From positions 1 to 8,071 of the forward strand of contig CAZUAH010000607.1 of the NCBI GenBank assembly GCA_964617665.1: a stretch of DNA of 8,071 nucleotides, read 5' to 3'. The position numbers and the translations under genes were made by a program. Of this stretch, positions 1 to 6,648 are shown one piece after another. The stretch is from JADHUC01 sp964617665 (lineage in GTDB: Bacteria > Planctomycetota > Planctomycetia > Pirellulales > Pirellulaceae). Every line of letters begins with the position of its first letter. Within the stretch, counting starts at the first letter, position 1. The notes under the pieces are model-generated. The model was not told the origin of the DNA. It did not search any database and saw only the letters and a list, made by a program, of their open reading frames with translations.

Positions 1-136
1 GGCGTCGCACCAGCATCATCCGCCAACCGTGCTGCTGCGCGTAGTGGGCCACACCCCGCAGCCGACGGCGTCCGGCCCCGTCCCGCGTGTCAATGCAGAC
101 AGCCGCGCATTTCGGTGACATTGTTCTGCTCGTCAT
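1..136 (-). CDS. N-terminal fragment of a XylR/AraC-type sugar-responsive transcription regulator
   Basis: Reading the minus strand from the ATG at 136, the frame is open to the window edge for 45 residues. It opens MTSRTMSPKCAAVCIDTR and then gives DGAGRRRLRGVAHYAQQHGW. This matches the start of the periplasmic-binding-protein-like sensor domain in planctomycete XylR-type regulators: a hydrophobic strand, a DT or ET pair, then R-x-L-L-R-G-[IV]-A-x-Y-A and a H-G-x-W turn. In that family a sugar-binding sensor is followed by an AraC helix-turn-helix, which would lie outside this window. A GAGGA motif sits 11 bases before the ATG, rather far. An in-frame ATG at 121 is an alternative start. The gene is divergent from the GH13 gene, the usual layout for a local carbohydrate regulator. 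The family call rests on a short segment. Confidence 0.62.
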   Translation of the reverse strand, partial: MTSRTMSPKCAAVCIDTRDGAGRRRLRGVAHYAQQHGWRMMLVRR

Positions 137-161
137 GGCCCGTGCAATCCTCGGAAGGCCT

Positions 162-201
162 GTCCAAATATGTCATGCGATTGTCAGTATAAGTCATTGC
201 A
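162..201. promoter_or_regulatory. Candidate operator: helically phased GTCA direct repeats between divergent genes
   Basis: The spacer between the regulator fragment and the GH13 gene contains GTCC at 162 and GTCA at 172, 183 and 193. Start-to-start spacings are 10, 11 and 10 bp, about one turn of B-DNA each. The second and fourth copies share a longer pattern (GTCATGCGA and GTCATTGCA). Direct repeats on one helix face fit AraC/XylR-type binding, and the position between divergent genes fits autoregulation plus control of the GH13 gene. This is inference from spacing and context. I could not place a convincing -35/-10 pair. Confidence 0.4.
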
Positions 202-287
202 ACTCCGTGTCGAGACATCGTAGACTGGCTGACATTGCAGGGTAGTCCGACCGAATGAACTCGATCTCAAGGAAGAAGGAATGCTCT

Positions 288-1697
288 ATGAGAAGCCTCA
301 TTACCGCGATCTTCTGCGGTCTTGCTGTTTCTGCGGCTGAATTAGACGCGGCAAGTCCACAAGCCGCTCCAGCGATTCCGCTGCACGAACGACCGGCGCG
401 GCCATCGCCGGAGTGGGTGACGGGAGGCGTGATGTACCAGATTCAGCCGCGGGCGTTTACGCCCGAAGGCACGCTGAAGGCCGCGACGGCACGGTTGCCG
501 AGAGTCGCCGAGATGGGCGTCGACATCATTTACATGTGCCCTGTTTTCGTGTCGGACGACGATCCCGATCTGAATGGCTGGAGCCCACGCCAGAAGAAAT
601 CTGGCATGAACAACCCCCGCAATCCGTATCGGATGAAGGACTACTATCATGTCGATCCAGAGTACGGGACGGACGATGACCTGAAGGAGTTCATCGCCAC
701 GGCGCATAGGCTCGGCATGCGAGTGCTGCTGGATATGGTCTACTTGCACTGCGGTCCGAACGCCGTGTTTCTTAAAGAGCATCCGAACTTTGTTCAGCGT
801 GACGAGAAAGGCAACATCGTCTGCGCGAGTTGGAATTTTCCCAAAATCAACCACGCCAATCCCGAACTCCGCGAGTACCTCTGGAGGAACATGGAATATT
901 GGGCCAAAGACTTCGGCGCCGACGGCTTCCGCTGCGATGTCTCTAACGCCATCCCGTTGGATTTCTGGGAAACGGCTCGCGATCGCTTGGAGAAGATCCG
1001 CCCCGATGTCTGCATGCTGGCCGAGGGAACGCGACGTGAGGATCAACTCAAGGCGTTCGACCTCGACTACGGCTGGGGATTCCAGTGGGACAACGCCGCC
1101 AAGTTCCGGGCTCAATGGGAGAAGATGCGGAACGAGCGCCCTCGCGGCGGGGCCCGGTTCATCCGATTCATCGACAACCACGACATCGCCAACGACGACT
1201 ACGACAACCGCATCGAGAAGGCGTGGGGAAGCCGCCGCGTCCATGCCGCGCTGGTGACGCTGTTCACGTTGGACGGGGTGCCGATGATTTACAACGGGCA
1301 AGAGGTGGCCGACACCGCCCGCCACAGCATTTTCGGACGGTCGCCGATCGACTGGGCCAGCGGCGACACGCCGGCCGGCAAGGCGCGGTATGCCTTTTGT
1401 AATAAGCTCTGCACGATGCGCCACGCCGAGCAGGCGCTGACACGTGGCGAGGTCGTCTGGCTCGACAACGACCAGCCCGATTCAGTCCTTTCCTTCCTCA
1501 GACGCACATCCGATGACGAGATCCTGTCGGTGGTGAATCTATCGAATCGCACAATCAAGGTCCGCATCACATTCCCCGAACCAACACAATGGTCTCGCAA
1601 TATGCTGATCGCTGACTGCGCGGAGGTCGAGAGAGACGACAGCGGTCCCATGCTGAACCTCGAAGGGTTCGGCTACCTGGTGGCCATGCCGAAATAG
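288..1697 (+). CDS. Exported GH13 alpha-amylase-family glycoside hydrolase
   Basis: This 469-residue protein should hydrolyse or transfer alpha-glucosidic bonds. The ATG at 288 is preferred over the in-frame ATG at 255. A strong GGAAGAAGGA ribosome site ends 7 bases before it, and the protein then opens with a clean Sec signal peptide (MRSLITAIFCGLAVSAA). The TIM barrel begins with GGVMYQIQPRAF. GH13 conserved regions, numbered from this start, are: region I D149-MVYL-H154; region II GFRCD with the predicted nucleophile D217; region III AEG with the predicted acid/base E246; region IV FIDNHD with transition-state stabiliser D299. A YNGQE segment and a short beta-rich C-terminal domain follow. 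Region I has Leu where most amylases have Asn before the His, as I recall for some planctomycete homologues. The catalytic triad looks intact. Substrate and GH13 subfamily cannot be fixed by eye. It is first in a row of three genes for exported proteins. Confidence 0.9.
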   Translation: MRSLITAIFCGLAVSAAELDAASPQAAPAIPLHERPARPSPEWVTGGVMYQIQPRAFTPEGTLKAATARLPRVAEMGVDIIYMCPVFVSDDDPDLNGWSPRQKKSGMNNPRNPYRMKDYYHVDPEYGTDDDLKEFIATAHRLGMRVLLDMVYLHCGPNAVFLKEHPNFVQRDEKGNIVCASWNFPKINHANPELREYLWRNMEYWAKDFGADGFRCDVSNAIPLDFWETARDRLEKIRPDVCMLAEGTRREDQLKAFDLDYGWGFQWDNAAKFRAQWEKMRNERPRGGARFIRFIDNHDIANDDYDNRIEKAWGSRRVHAALVTLFTLDGVPMIYNGQEVADTARHSIFGRSPIDWASGDTPAGKARYAFCNKLCTMRHAEQALTRGEVVWLDNDQPDSVLSFLRRTSDDEILSVVNLSNRTIKVRITFPEPTQWSRNMLIADCAEVERDDSGPMLNLEGFGYLVAMPK

Positions 1698-1762
1698 AGG
1701 ACGTCAAAGCGGAACTGCGGTTCCAGAGGGGTATCAGGATAAGACGACGCGAAAGGTCAAAC

Positions 1763-3181
1763 ATGAGCAACGTAGTTCGCTTGCCGCTGAAAGGGATGTT
1801 CGTTTCTGTCACATGCTTGGCGGGAGTTCTTCTGACAGGAACGGGAGCGTCGGCCGATAAGCCGGTTTTCCCTTCAAAGAACCTGGCGCAGGTTGCTCCA
1901 GCGAGGTTTGACGTCCACGTCAACGATCTGCCTGATGACGGCGTGCCGGTGGTCGAACCGTGGAAAACGACTAAGCTCGATCCGGAGTATCGCGGCGGCT
2001 GGGTGGTTGTCGGTGATCTCACCGGTGATGGCACTGCGGAGATCGTCAGTGCCAGAAACGGCGTGCCCGGCAACGACATTCACTACACGTCGTCCGTAGT
2101 CGCGCATCGTCTCGATGGATCGGTGCTGTGGCAATGGGGCAATCCGGACGCCCGAAACGCCATTCATCACGACGTGGCTTGTCAGATCTACGACATCAAC
2201 AGCGATGGCAGTAACGAGGTTGTCGTGGCCGCCGATCGTCGCGTGGTGGTTCTTGATGGTGCCACGGGAAGCGAATTGCGGCAGTTCGAGATTCCGCCGA
2301 ACGCATCCGACTGCATCACGTTCTGTAATTTGTCGGGTGGTGAGCGGGCATCGGAGATGCTGGTGAAGACTCGCTACGGACAGATTTGGGCCTATGATGT
2401 CTACGGGAAACTGCTCTGGACCGTTCAGAAGCCCGGCGGACACAAAACCTCACATCAGCCGTTTCCGATCGATCTGGATGGCGACGGGCGCGATGAAATG
2501 ATCGCCGGATATGCTGCCTTGAACCACGATGGTTCGCTCCGCTGGCGACTACCCGATGCGATCTGCCGCGGTGGCCACGCCGACGCCATTCGATTGTTTC
2601 GCGACGGCCAGCGTCCCGCCGACAAGCGTCTGCTGCTGACGCATTGCGGCGGCAATCGCATGGATATGATCGACGGTAGCGGCAAGGTCTACTGGAGCGT
2701 GACGGGCATGCACTTCGAGTCGGTCTTCTTTGGCGAACTCGACAAGACGCTGCCGGGACAGGAGATCGTCGTCGACATTTGCCATCAACCCTGGGGGAAA
2801 TCACCTTTGCTGGTGCTCAACGAACATGGCAACCTGTTAGGCCGCTACATGACCATGCGGAGTCGGCAGCACCGGTTGGTGGATTGGTTCGGCACGGGCG
2901 AGGACCTGATCTACTGCGGGCAGACCCGGGCGATGGTCGACGCAATGGGTAACAAGCGGGCACGTTTCGAGACACCAATGCCGGACGGTGCCCGTGGGCC
3001 CGACAACGCGGGGACGCTCCGCTACATGATCCATCTGGCCGACGTGACCGGCAACGGCCGACCCGATCTCGTTGTCAACACAGTTCCCGGCACGGCGGTC
3101 TGGATCTACAAGAACGAGAATGGCGCAAGAAATCTATCGCCCGATCGACTCACCATGCCGGCGAACGCAACGTTGTACTAA
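1763..3181 (+). CDS. Exported FG-GAP/VCBS-type beta-propeller protein, possibly rhamnogalacturonan-lyase-like
   Basis: This 472-residue protein starts with a Sec-type signal (hydrophobic residues about 12-29, ASA before D32). GAAAGG ends 6 bases before the ATG. Calcium-binding-loop repeats typical of FG-GAP/VCBS blades occur at residues 84-95 (GDLTGDGTAEIV), 143-155 (YDINSDGSNEVVV), 236-247 (IDLDGDGRDEMI) and 426-438 (ADVTGNGRPDLVV). Outer-strand phrases such as VVVLDGATG and LLVLNEHGN alternate with them. This points to a seven- or eight-bladed propeller on the outer side of the membrane. Proteins of this build include rhamnogalacturonan lyases (PL11-like) and non-catalytic carbohydrate-binding proteins. 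The GGHADAI and HFESVFFGEL segments resemble that group only loosely, so the enzymatic role is uncertain. It follows the GH13 gene by 65 bases and is probably cotranscribed with it. Confidence 0.78.
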   Translation: MSNVVRLPLKGMFVSVTCLAGVLLTGTGASADKPVFPSKNLAQVAPARFDVHVNDLPDDGVPVVEPWKTTKLDPEYRGGWVVVGDLTGDGTAEIVSARNGVPGNDIHYTSSVVAHRLDGSVLWQWGNPDARNAIHHDVACQIYDINSDGSNEVVVAADRRVVVLDGATGSELRQFEIPPNASDCITFCNLSGGERASEMLVKTRYGQIWAYDVYGKLLWTVQKPGGHKTSHQPFPIDLDGDGRDEMIAGYAALNHDGSLRWRLPDAICRGGHADAIRLFRDGQRPADKRLLLTHCGGNRMDMIDGSGKVYWSVTGMHFESVFFGELDKTLPGQEIVVDICHQPWGKSPLLVLNEHGNLLGRYMTMRSRQHRLVDWFGTGEDLIYCGQTRAMVDAMGNKRARFETPMPDGARGPDNAGTLRYMIHLADVTGNGRPDLVVNTVPGTAVWIYKNENGARNLSPDRLTMPANATLY

Positions 3182-3249
3182 CGGCCAGAGTGTCGGCAGA
3201 CCGGACGATCGCGTGCTTCTGACCTTGCGACCCGTGATCTCTAAAGCCA

Positions 3250-3282
3250 ATTCTATCGGGTTTGGCCGAGGATCGGTAGAAT
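3250..3282. repeat. Inverted repeat upstream of the DUF6807 gene
   Basis: The arms 3250-3258 (ATTCTATCG) and 3274-3282 (CGGTAGAAT) pair over 9 bp with one G-U wobble, around a 15-base loop. They lie in the 166-bp gap between the FG-GAP and DUF6807 genes. No T-run follows, so an intrinsic terminator is unlikely. An operator or mRNA hairpin is possible. The right arm contains TAGAAT, which resembles a -10 box, but no -35 sits at a usual distance. Confidence 0.3.
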
Positions 3283-3347
3283 GACGGCGCCAAGCTGGTG
3301 CCTAGCGAGTTTTTCTCGATCCGCATCCTGAACAGAAGGAGATCGCC

Positions 3348-4403
3348 GTGTCTCGAATATCGCGTCGCCGTTTCTTAGCCGCGGCTGCGGCAACGGTTGC
3401 TGCCGGTGCCACCGTGCGTCGAACCGTCGCCGCATCGGAGGACGACGTGTATCAGGTGATCGACCAGGCTCCGTTCGGTGGGCAGACGCGCCGGTTGAAG
3501 CTGATGCGCGGCGACCGATATATCACTGCCCTGATCCTCCCGACGGACTATCCAACTCACTTCCGCCTGAAGCCCGAGCTGTTTCCTGTGTGTACGCCGC
3601 GCGGTATCCCGGTCACAGGCTCGCACGAGTATTGCTTCATCCACCACCAGTCGATCTCGTGCGGACACGGTAAAGTGTGTGTCGATGGCCGCGAACGTGA
3701 TGTCGACTTCTTCCGCAAGCTGCCGTTCCCCAATCCTAACCGCGAGGATAAGTGGCATCGCGGCTTCAATCTGTTTCAGATGGGACCGTCAGGGATCCAA
3801 CGCGTGCAGGAAGTGCGTTGGAACGTCGATGATCGGATCACCATTCATCTGACGCTTCAATGGCAAACCAGGGAAAGACACCAAGAGGTGGGCGAGATGC
3901 TTCTGGTGGAACAGCGGCGCTACGAAGTCTTCCAACGAAAGGCGTTTACTATCATCGACCAACACTCCCGATTGGCACCTGCGGACAAGCCAGTGACTCT
4001 GGTGGCTGATCGCCATTCGTTCGCCACCGTGCGCGTGCACGATTTGATCGACGTGGAAGACGGCGGCACGATGCGAGACTCCGAAGGCCGCACGGATTTG
4101 GAGGGAACGTATTGCGATCAGCAAGGCGAACGCAAATCGCCCCAATGGGTCGATTGCACTGGGCGCATTGGCGACAACATCGTCGGTATGACATTGATGG
4201 GCCACGCGGACAACCCGCGCAACCAATTCTTTCTCCGCAAGTACGGCATGATGGAAGTATCGGCCATGCTCGACACCGACGTACGCCTAACCGACGACGC
4301 GCCCCTTGAATTCGCCGCCCGCTTCATCGCCCACGACGGCCCGATAGCCGACGCCACCGCAGACCGGCTATATCAGGAGTTCTCCGCGCAGCGACTTCGT
4401 TGA
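3348..4403 (+). CDS. DUF6807 (PmoA-annotated) family protein with Tat signal
   Basis: This 351-residue protein starts at GTG, with AGAAGGAG ending 6 bases upstream. The N-terminus is a textbook twin-arginine signal, SRRRFLAAAAATVAAG, so the folded protein is probably exported by Tat. The mature part has DUF6807 signatures: HHQSISCGHGKV (residues 99-110, a variant of the family's H-x-H-H-x-x-[IL]-x-x-x-H-G block), MGHADNPRNQFF with a following RKYG (284-300), and a C-terminal LEFAARFIAHDG-like strand with LYQEF. Databases often label this family methane oxygenase PmoA, but nothing supports methane oxidation. It is common near carbohydrate-degradation genes in planctomycetes and Bacteroidota, and its activity is, to my knowledge, unproven. 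It closes the locus. Its stop codon lies one base from the 3' end of an antisense group II intron, so it has no obvious terminator of its own before the intron. Confidence 0.78.
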   Translation: MSRISRRRFLAAAAATVAAGATVRRTVAASEDDVYQVIDQAPFGGQTRRLKLMRGDRYITALILPTDYPTHFRLKPELFPVCTPRGIPVTGSHEYCFIHHQSISCGHGKVCVDGRERDVDFFRKLPFPNPNREDKWHRGFNLFQMGPSGIQRVQEVRWNVDDRITIHLTLQWQTRERHQEVGEMLLVEQRRYEVFQRKAFTIIDQHSRLAPADKPVTLVADRHSFATVRVHDLIDVEDGGTMRDSEGRTDLEGTYCDQQGERKSPQWVDCTGRIGDNIVGMTLMGHADNPRNQFFLRKYGMMEVSAMLDTDVRLTDDAPLEFAARFIAHDGPIADATADRLYQEFSAQRLR

Positions 4404-4407
4404 GATA

Positions 4408-4442
4408 GGGGCAGGGAAGCACGGTCGCCCGGCTCCCCTCCC
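4408..4442 (-). ncRNA. Group II intron domain VI with G at the branch-point bulge
   Basis: Minus-strand 4438-4432 (GGGGAGC) pairs with 4420-4414 (GCTTCCC). The stem extends inward through CGG/CCG to a GCGA tetraloop (4428-4425), with one bulged T at 4421. It extends outward through A4439-T4413 and three G-C pairs (4440-4442 with 4411-4409). The base left bulged is G at 4412, eight nucleotides from the intron end, where the branching adenosine normally sits. The fold is drawn by hand. Confidence 0.65.
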
Positions 4443-4445
4443 TCC

Positions 4446-4478
4446 GAACCGTACGCGCGGTTCTCCCGCATACGGCTC
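4446..4478 (-). ncRNA. Group II intron domain V
   Basis: The minus strand reads GAGCCGTATGCGG, then a GAGAA loop, then CCGC, a two-base CG bulge and GTACGGTTC. The lower helix of 9 pairs contains the AGC catalytic triad (4477-4475) opposite GUU. The bulge position and the upper helix of 4 pairs match the domain V fold. The length is 33 nt with a five-base cap, where 34 nt with a GNRA tetraloop is usual. This is the strongest single piece of evidence for the intron. Confidence 0.85.
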
Positions 4479-4769
4479 TCCAGTCAGTGGTTTACCTCGT
4501 TTGACCTTCCGACCATTCCGCTTCCAACCACCACACTGCCATTTCGTCACGGTCGATTTGACACGTTACTTCACCGCCGTGACTTGCCGTGTCTATCCCC
4601 CGGGCAGACCTCGCGGGTCGGTGGGATCGCCGTCACACGGTCAAGGGTTCGGACATCGCTAGGAGCCTCCCCGACAGGCTTGGCCGAATCGAGTTCGCAT
4701 ACGTTACGGACTGGCCGTTCGTCTCGGGTTGCTCTCCACCCTCCGGATCAAACGCCCTTGCAGGCGCAC

Positions 4770-4835
4770 TAGCCACGTTCGCCAGAACGTGGTCGCAACT
4801 CCAGACGAGGTCCCACCTTCTGGCGAACGTGGCTA
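4770..4835. repeat. 66-bp inverted repeat (long hairpin) at the intron 5' junction
   Basis: The arm 4770-4787 (TAGCCACGTTCGCCAGAA) is the exact reverse complement of 4818-4835. After one mismatch, four more pairs follow (4789-4792 with 4813-4816), giving a 22/23-bp stem around a 24-base interior. The 4775-4782 segment can also pair locally with 4785-4792. On the minus strand this hairpin lies 21 bases after the kinase stop codon and ends exactly where the intron begins, so it is the 5' exon target. It may be a terminator between convergent genes, although no U-tract is present, or a MITE/REP-like dispersed repeat. It does not fit integron attC boxes. Confidence 0.8.
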
Positions 4836-4856
4836 CAGACGGATGAAATGACCAGC

Positions 4857-6356
4857 CTAAGCTGTTGGTACCGTGAAACGAAAGACTGTGCCCTCCGGCG
4901 TATTGGGTGATGTCCAGATTTCGCCTTCGTGAGCCAGGACAATCGTGCGACTGATTGCCAGCCCCATGCCGAGGCCGTCGGTCTTGGTCGTGAAGAAGGC
5001 GTCAAAGACCTTTTCGCGCGTCTCTTCGTTCAGGCCTTCGCCCGTGTCGCCAACGGTGACTTCGACCATGTCGCCGTCCGCAACCGACGTGGCGAGCGTC
5101 AGACGACGGTGGTCAGGTTGTGCGTCATGCATCGCATCCAGTGCATTGCGTATCAGGTTCATGGCAACCTGCTGAATCTGAACAGGATCTGCCAGCACAA
5201 ACGGCAAGTCTTCCTGCAGGTCCAATTCAAGGGCCACTTGCTCTTGGCCTAACTCGTGCTCGACCAGTTTGAGCAAGTCTTGAAGCAACTGATTAAGATC
5301 CGTAGCGATCCTGCGCGGTTCGCACTTCTTTGCGTTACTTTGCACGCGGTCAATGATATCGGATCCACGCTGCGTCTGTCCGATGATCTTCTCCGTCGCC
5401 TCGCTCAATTCTCGGGAATTCGCCGCTGCATTTTCCAAACGCATGGAAATTCCCTTGGCGTAGTTGGCAATTGCCTGGAGTGGCTGTTTCAGTTCATGTG
5501 CGATCCCCGCAGCCATCTCTCCCATCGTCGCCAGTCGACCCAAGTGGGCAAGTTCTTTCTGTCGCTCTCTGAGCTCCGTCTCCATTCGCTTTCGCTCGGT
5601 GATATCCAGGACCGTCCCGAAGATGTGCGTCAGATTGCCCTCGTCGTCGTATCGGCCTTCCGAGGTTGACGACAAGGCTCGTTCGGAGCCGTCCGGCAAC
5701 AGGATTCGCGATTCGAACGTGTAGCGATCATGGTTCGCGATGGCCTGCCTAGTCACTTCTTCATACTCGCTCCAGTCATCGGGATGGAAGCGACTCATGA
5801 TGGAGTCGATCTGAGGCTCAAAGTGCTCGGGATCAAGGCCGAAGATGCGATAGACTTCATCCGACCATTTGACTTGGCCTGTCTGCAGGTCCCAATCCCA
5901 ACTGCCGAGGTGGGCGAGCCGTTGGGCTTCTGTCAGATCGCGTTCGCGCTCGCGCAATCGCTCCTTCGCTTGGCGGCGTTCGCGCTCCAGCTCTATTTTC
6001 TCCAAAGCGGAGCGAATCGTCACGGGCAGGCGCCGGATGTGTTTGGCCGTCTTGAGGACGTAGTCCGCTGCACCGCGTTTCCACGCCTCGACGGCGACTT
6101 CCTCCGTCCCAGTTCCCGTAACGATAATAATCGGCACGCCGGGAGATCTCTTCTGTACCAGGTCGATGGCCTCTAATCCGTCAAAGCCAAACATGTGGAA
6201 ATCGCTGAGCACAACATCGTAGTCGCCTTCGACCAGAGATGCTTCGAACTGCTCGCGCGAAGCGGTTTCGGTCAGTTTGAAGCCGCCATCCGCCTTCAAT
6301 GCGGCTCGGACCAGCTTGCGATCCATGTCGTAATCGTCGACATATAGGACCTTCAC
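4857..6356 (-). CDS. Hybrid sensor histidine kinase: REC-PAS-HisKA-HATPase
   Basis: This 499-residue cytoplasmic protein lacks transmembrane segments. Residues 1-115 form a receiver domain: acidic pair D7-D8, phospho-acceptor D52 in SDFHMFG, T80 region GTGTEE, and K102. A charged coiled coil (about 115-148) leads to a PAS/PAC domain (about 149-258; HLGSWDWDLQTG to TVLDITERKRME). The kinase core has an H-box with H287 (GIAHELKQPLQAI), N-box N404 (NLIRNALDAM), G1 DTGEGL at 437-442, F-box FDAFFTTK and G2 GLGMGLAIS at 461-469. It should autophosphorylate H287. Because the receiver lies N-terminal, that domain is probably an input from another kinase as well as a possible transfer target. The start is GTG at 6356, since the next ATG would remove the receiver's first strand and acidic pair. 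No cognate response regulator lies nearby. It is transcribed towards the DUF6807 gene. Confidence 0.93.
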   Translation of the reverse strand: MKVLYVDDYDMDRKLVRAALKADGGFKLTETASREQFEASLVEGDYDVVLSDFHMFGFDGLEAIDLVQKRSPGVPIIIVTGTGTEEVAVEAWKRGAADYVLKTAKHIRRLPVTIRSALEKIELERERRQAKERLRERERDLTEAQRLAHLGSWDWDLQTGQVKWSDEVYRIFGLDPEHFEPQIDSIMSRFHPDDWSEYEEVTRQAIANHDRYTFESRILLPDGSERALSSTSEGRYDDEGNLTHIFGTVLDITERKRMETELRERQKELAHLGRLATMGEMAAGIAHELKQPLQAIANYAKGISMRLENAAANSRELSEATEKIIGQTQRGSDIIDRVQSNAKKCEPRRIATDLNQLLQDLLKLVEHELGQEQVALELDLQEDLPFVLADPVQIQQVAMNLIRNALDAMHDAQPDHRRLTLATSVADGDMVEVTVGDTGEGLNEETREKVFDAFFTTKTDGLGMGLAISRTIVLAHEGEIWTSPNTPEGTVFRFTVPTA

Positions 6357-6456
6357 AACCTGCGTTCTCGATTGTGCCGTTGTCAGAATGGTCCCACCCT
6401 ATGTGCCGAGTTGCATCAAGAACATGCTGCCTTCGTCGACCGAATCACCTGGAGTG

Positions 6457-6487
6457 TTTATACATCTTTTTAGCCTTCCACTGTCGA
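6457..6487 (-). promoter_or_regulatory. Candidate promoter for the kinase gene in the 6357-6648 divergent spacer
   Basis: On the minus strand TCGACA (6487-6482) and TATAAA (6462-6457) resemble -35 and -10 boxes but are 19 bases apart, longer than ideal. The start codon would lie about 95 bases downstream. A 7-bp hairpin (TCGAGGT 6484-6490 with ACCTCGA 6501-6507) overlaps the -35 region and could be an operator. I see no gene or RNA in the rest of the 292-bp spacer. Confidence 0.28.
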
Positions 6488-6648
6488 GGTGTCCAGTAAA
6501 ACCTCGAAACGGCGGCCGCGTAGAGGGCCAGTAGTTTCGATTCATCCTAGTTTGGAAGTGAGAGGAAACGGTAAGACTGCTTGTCACTTCGTGTCTACTT
6601 GCTTTCGGTGATAGGCCATGACTAGAACAACAATTGGGGGGGCAACCG

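Larger units (their letters stand above)
4405..4769 (-). mobile_element. Short ORF-less group II intron, class-C-like
   Basis: On the minus strand, GTGCGCCTGCAAGGGCG at 4769 matches the GUGYG 5' end of group II introns. It is followed by a GGGT..ACCC hairpin (4742-4726) like the start of domain I in class C introns. The 3' part contains a recognisable domain V (4478-4446), a foldable domain VI, and a terminal CCCCTAT ending in the required A-pyrimidine at 4405. The whole element is about 365 nt and encodes no reverse transcriptase, so mobility would need a maturase supplied from elsewhere. GTCACGG/CCGTGAC arms (4583-4577 and 4552-4546) form another 7-bp stem, perhaps domain III or IV. It begins just after a long hairpin downstream of the kinase gene, matching the known class C habit of inserting behind terminator-like hairpins. 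UAGC at 4661-4658 could pair with the GCTA at the end of the 5' exon as EBS1, a weak call. Whether it still splices is unknown. Confidence 0.8.

Noticed and set aside
342..1424. Long minus-strand open frame opposite the GH13 gene
   Set aside because: It is an antisense shadow of a gene with intact catalytic motifs. The product is low complexity with runs of Val and Arg and has no recognisable domain.
1711..1724. GGAAC-TGCG-GTTCC hairpin between the GH13 and FG-GAP genes
   Set aside because: Only 5 bp with no T-run; too small to call a terminator or regulatory site.
4368..4550. Minus-strand frame of 60 codons across the intron 3' half
   Set aside because: It runs through domains V and VI and into the antisense of the DUF6807 gene. 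Such frames are by-products of intron RNA structure and have no protein family.
4494..4620. Possible RT/maturase C-terminal remnant inside the intron (minus frame ending DEMAVWWLEAEWSEGQTR)
   Set aside because: No RT, X-domain or HNH motif can be seen. The open stretch is short and overlaps stems that the ribozyme needs.
4770..4835. Integron attC site as target of the intron
   Set aside because: The required RYYYAAC and GTTRRRY boxes are not present at the arm ends, the arms are nearly perfect instead of carrying extrahelical bases, and no integron cassette surrounds it.
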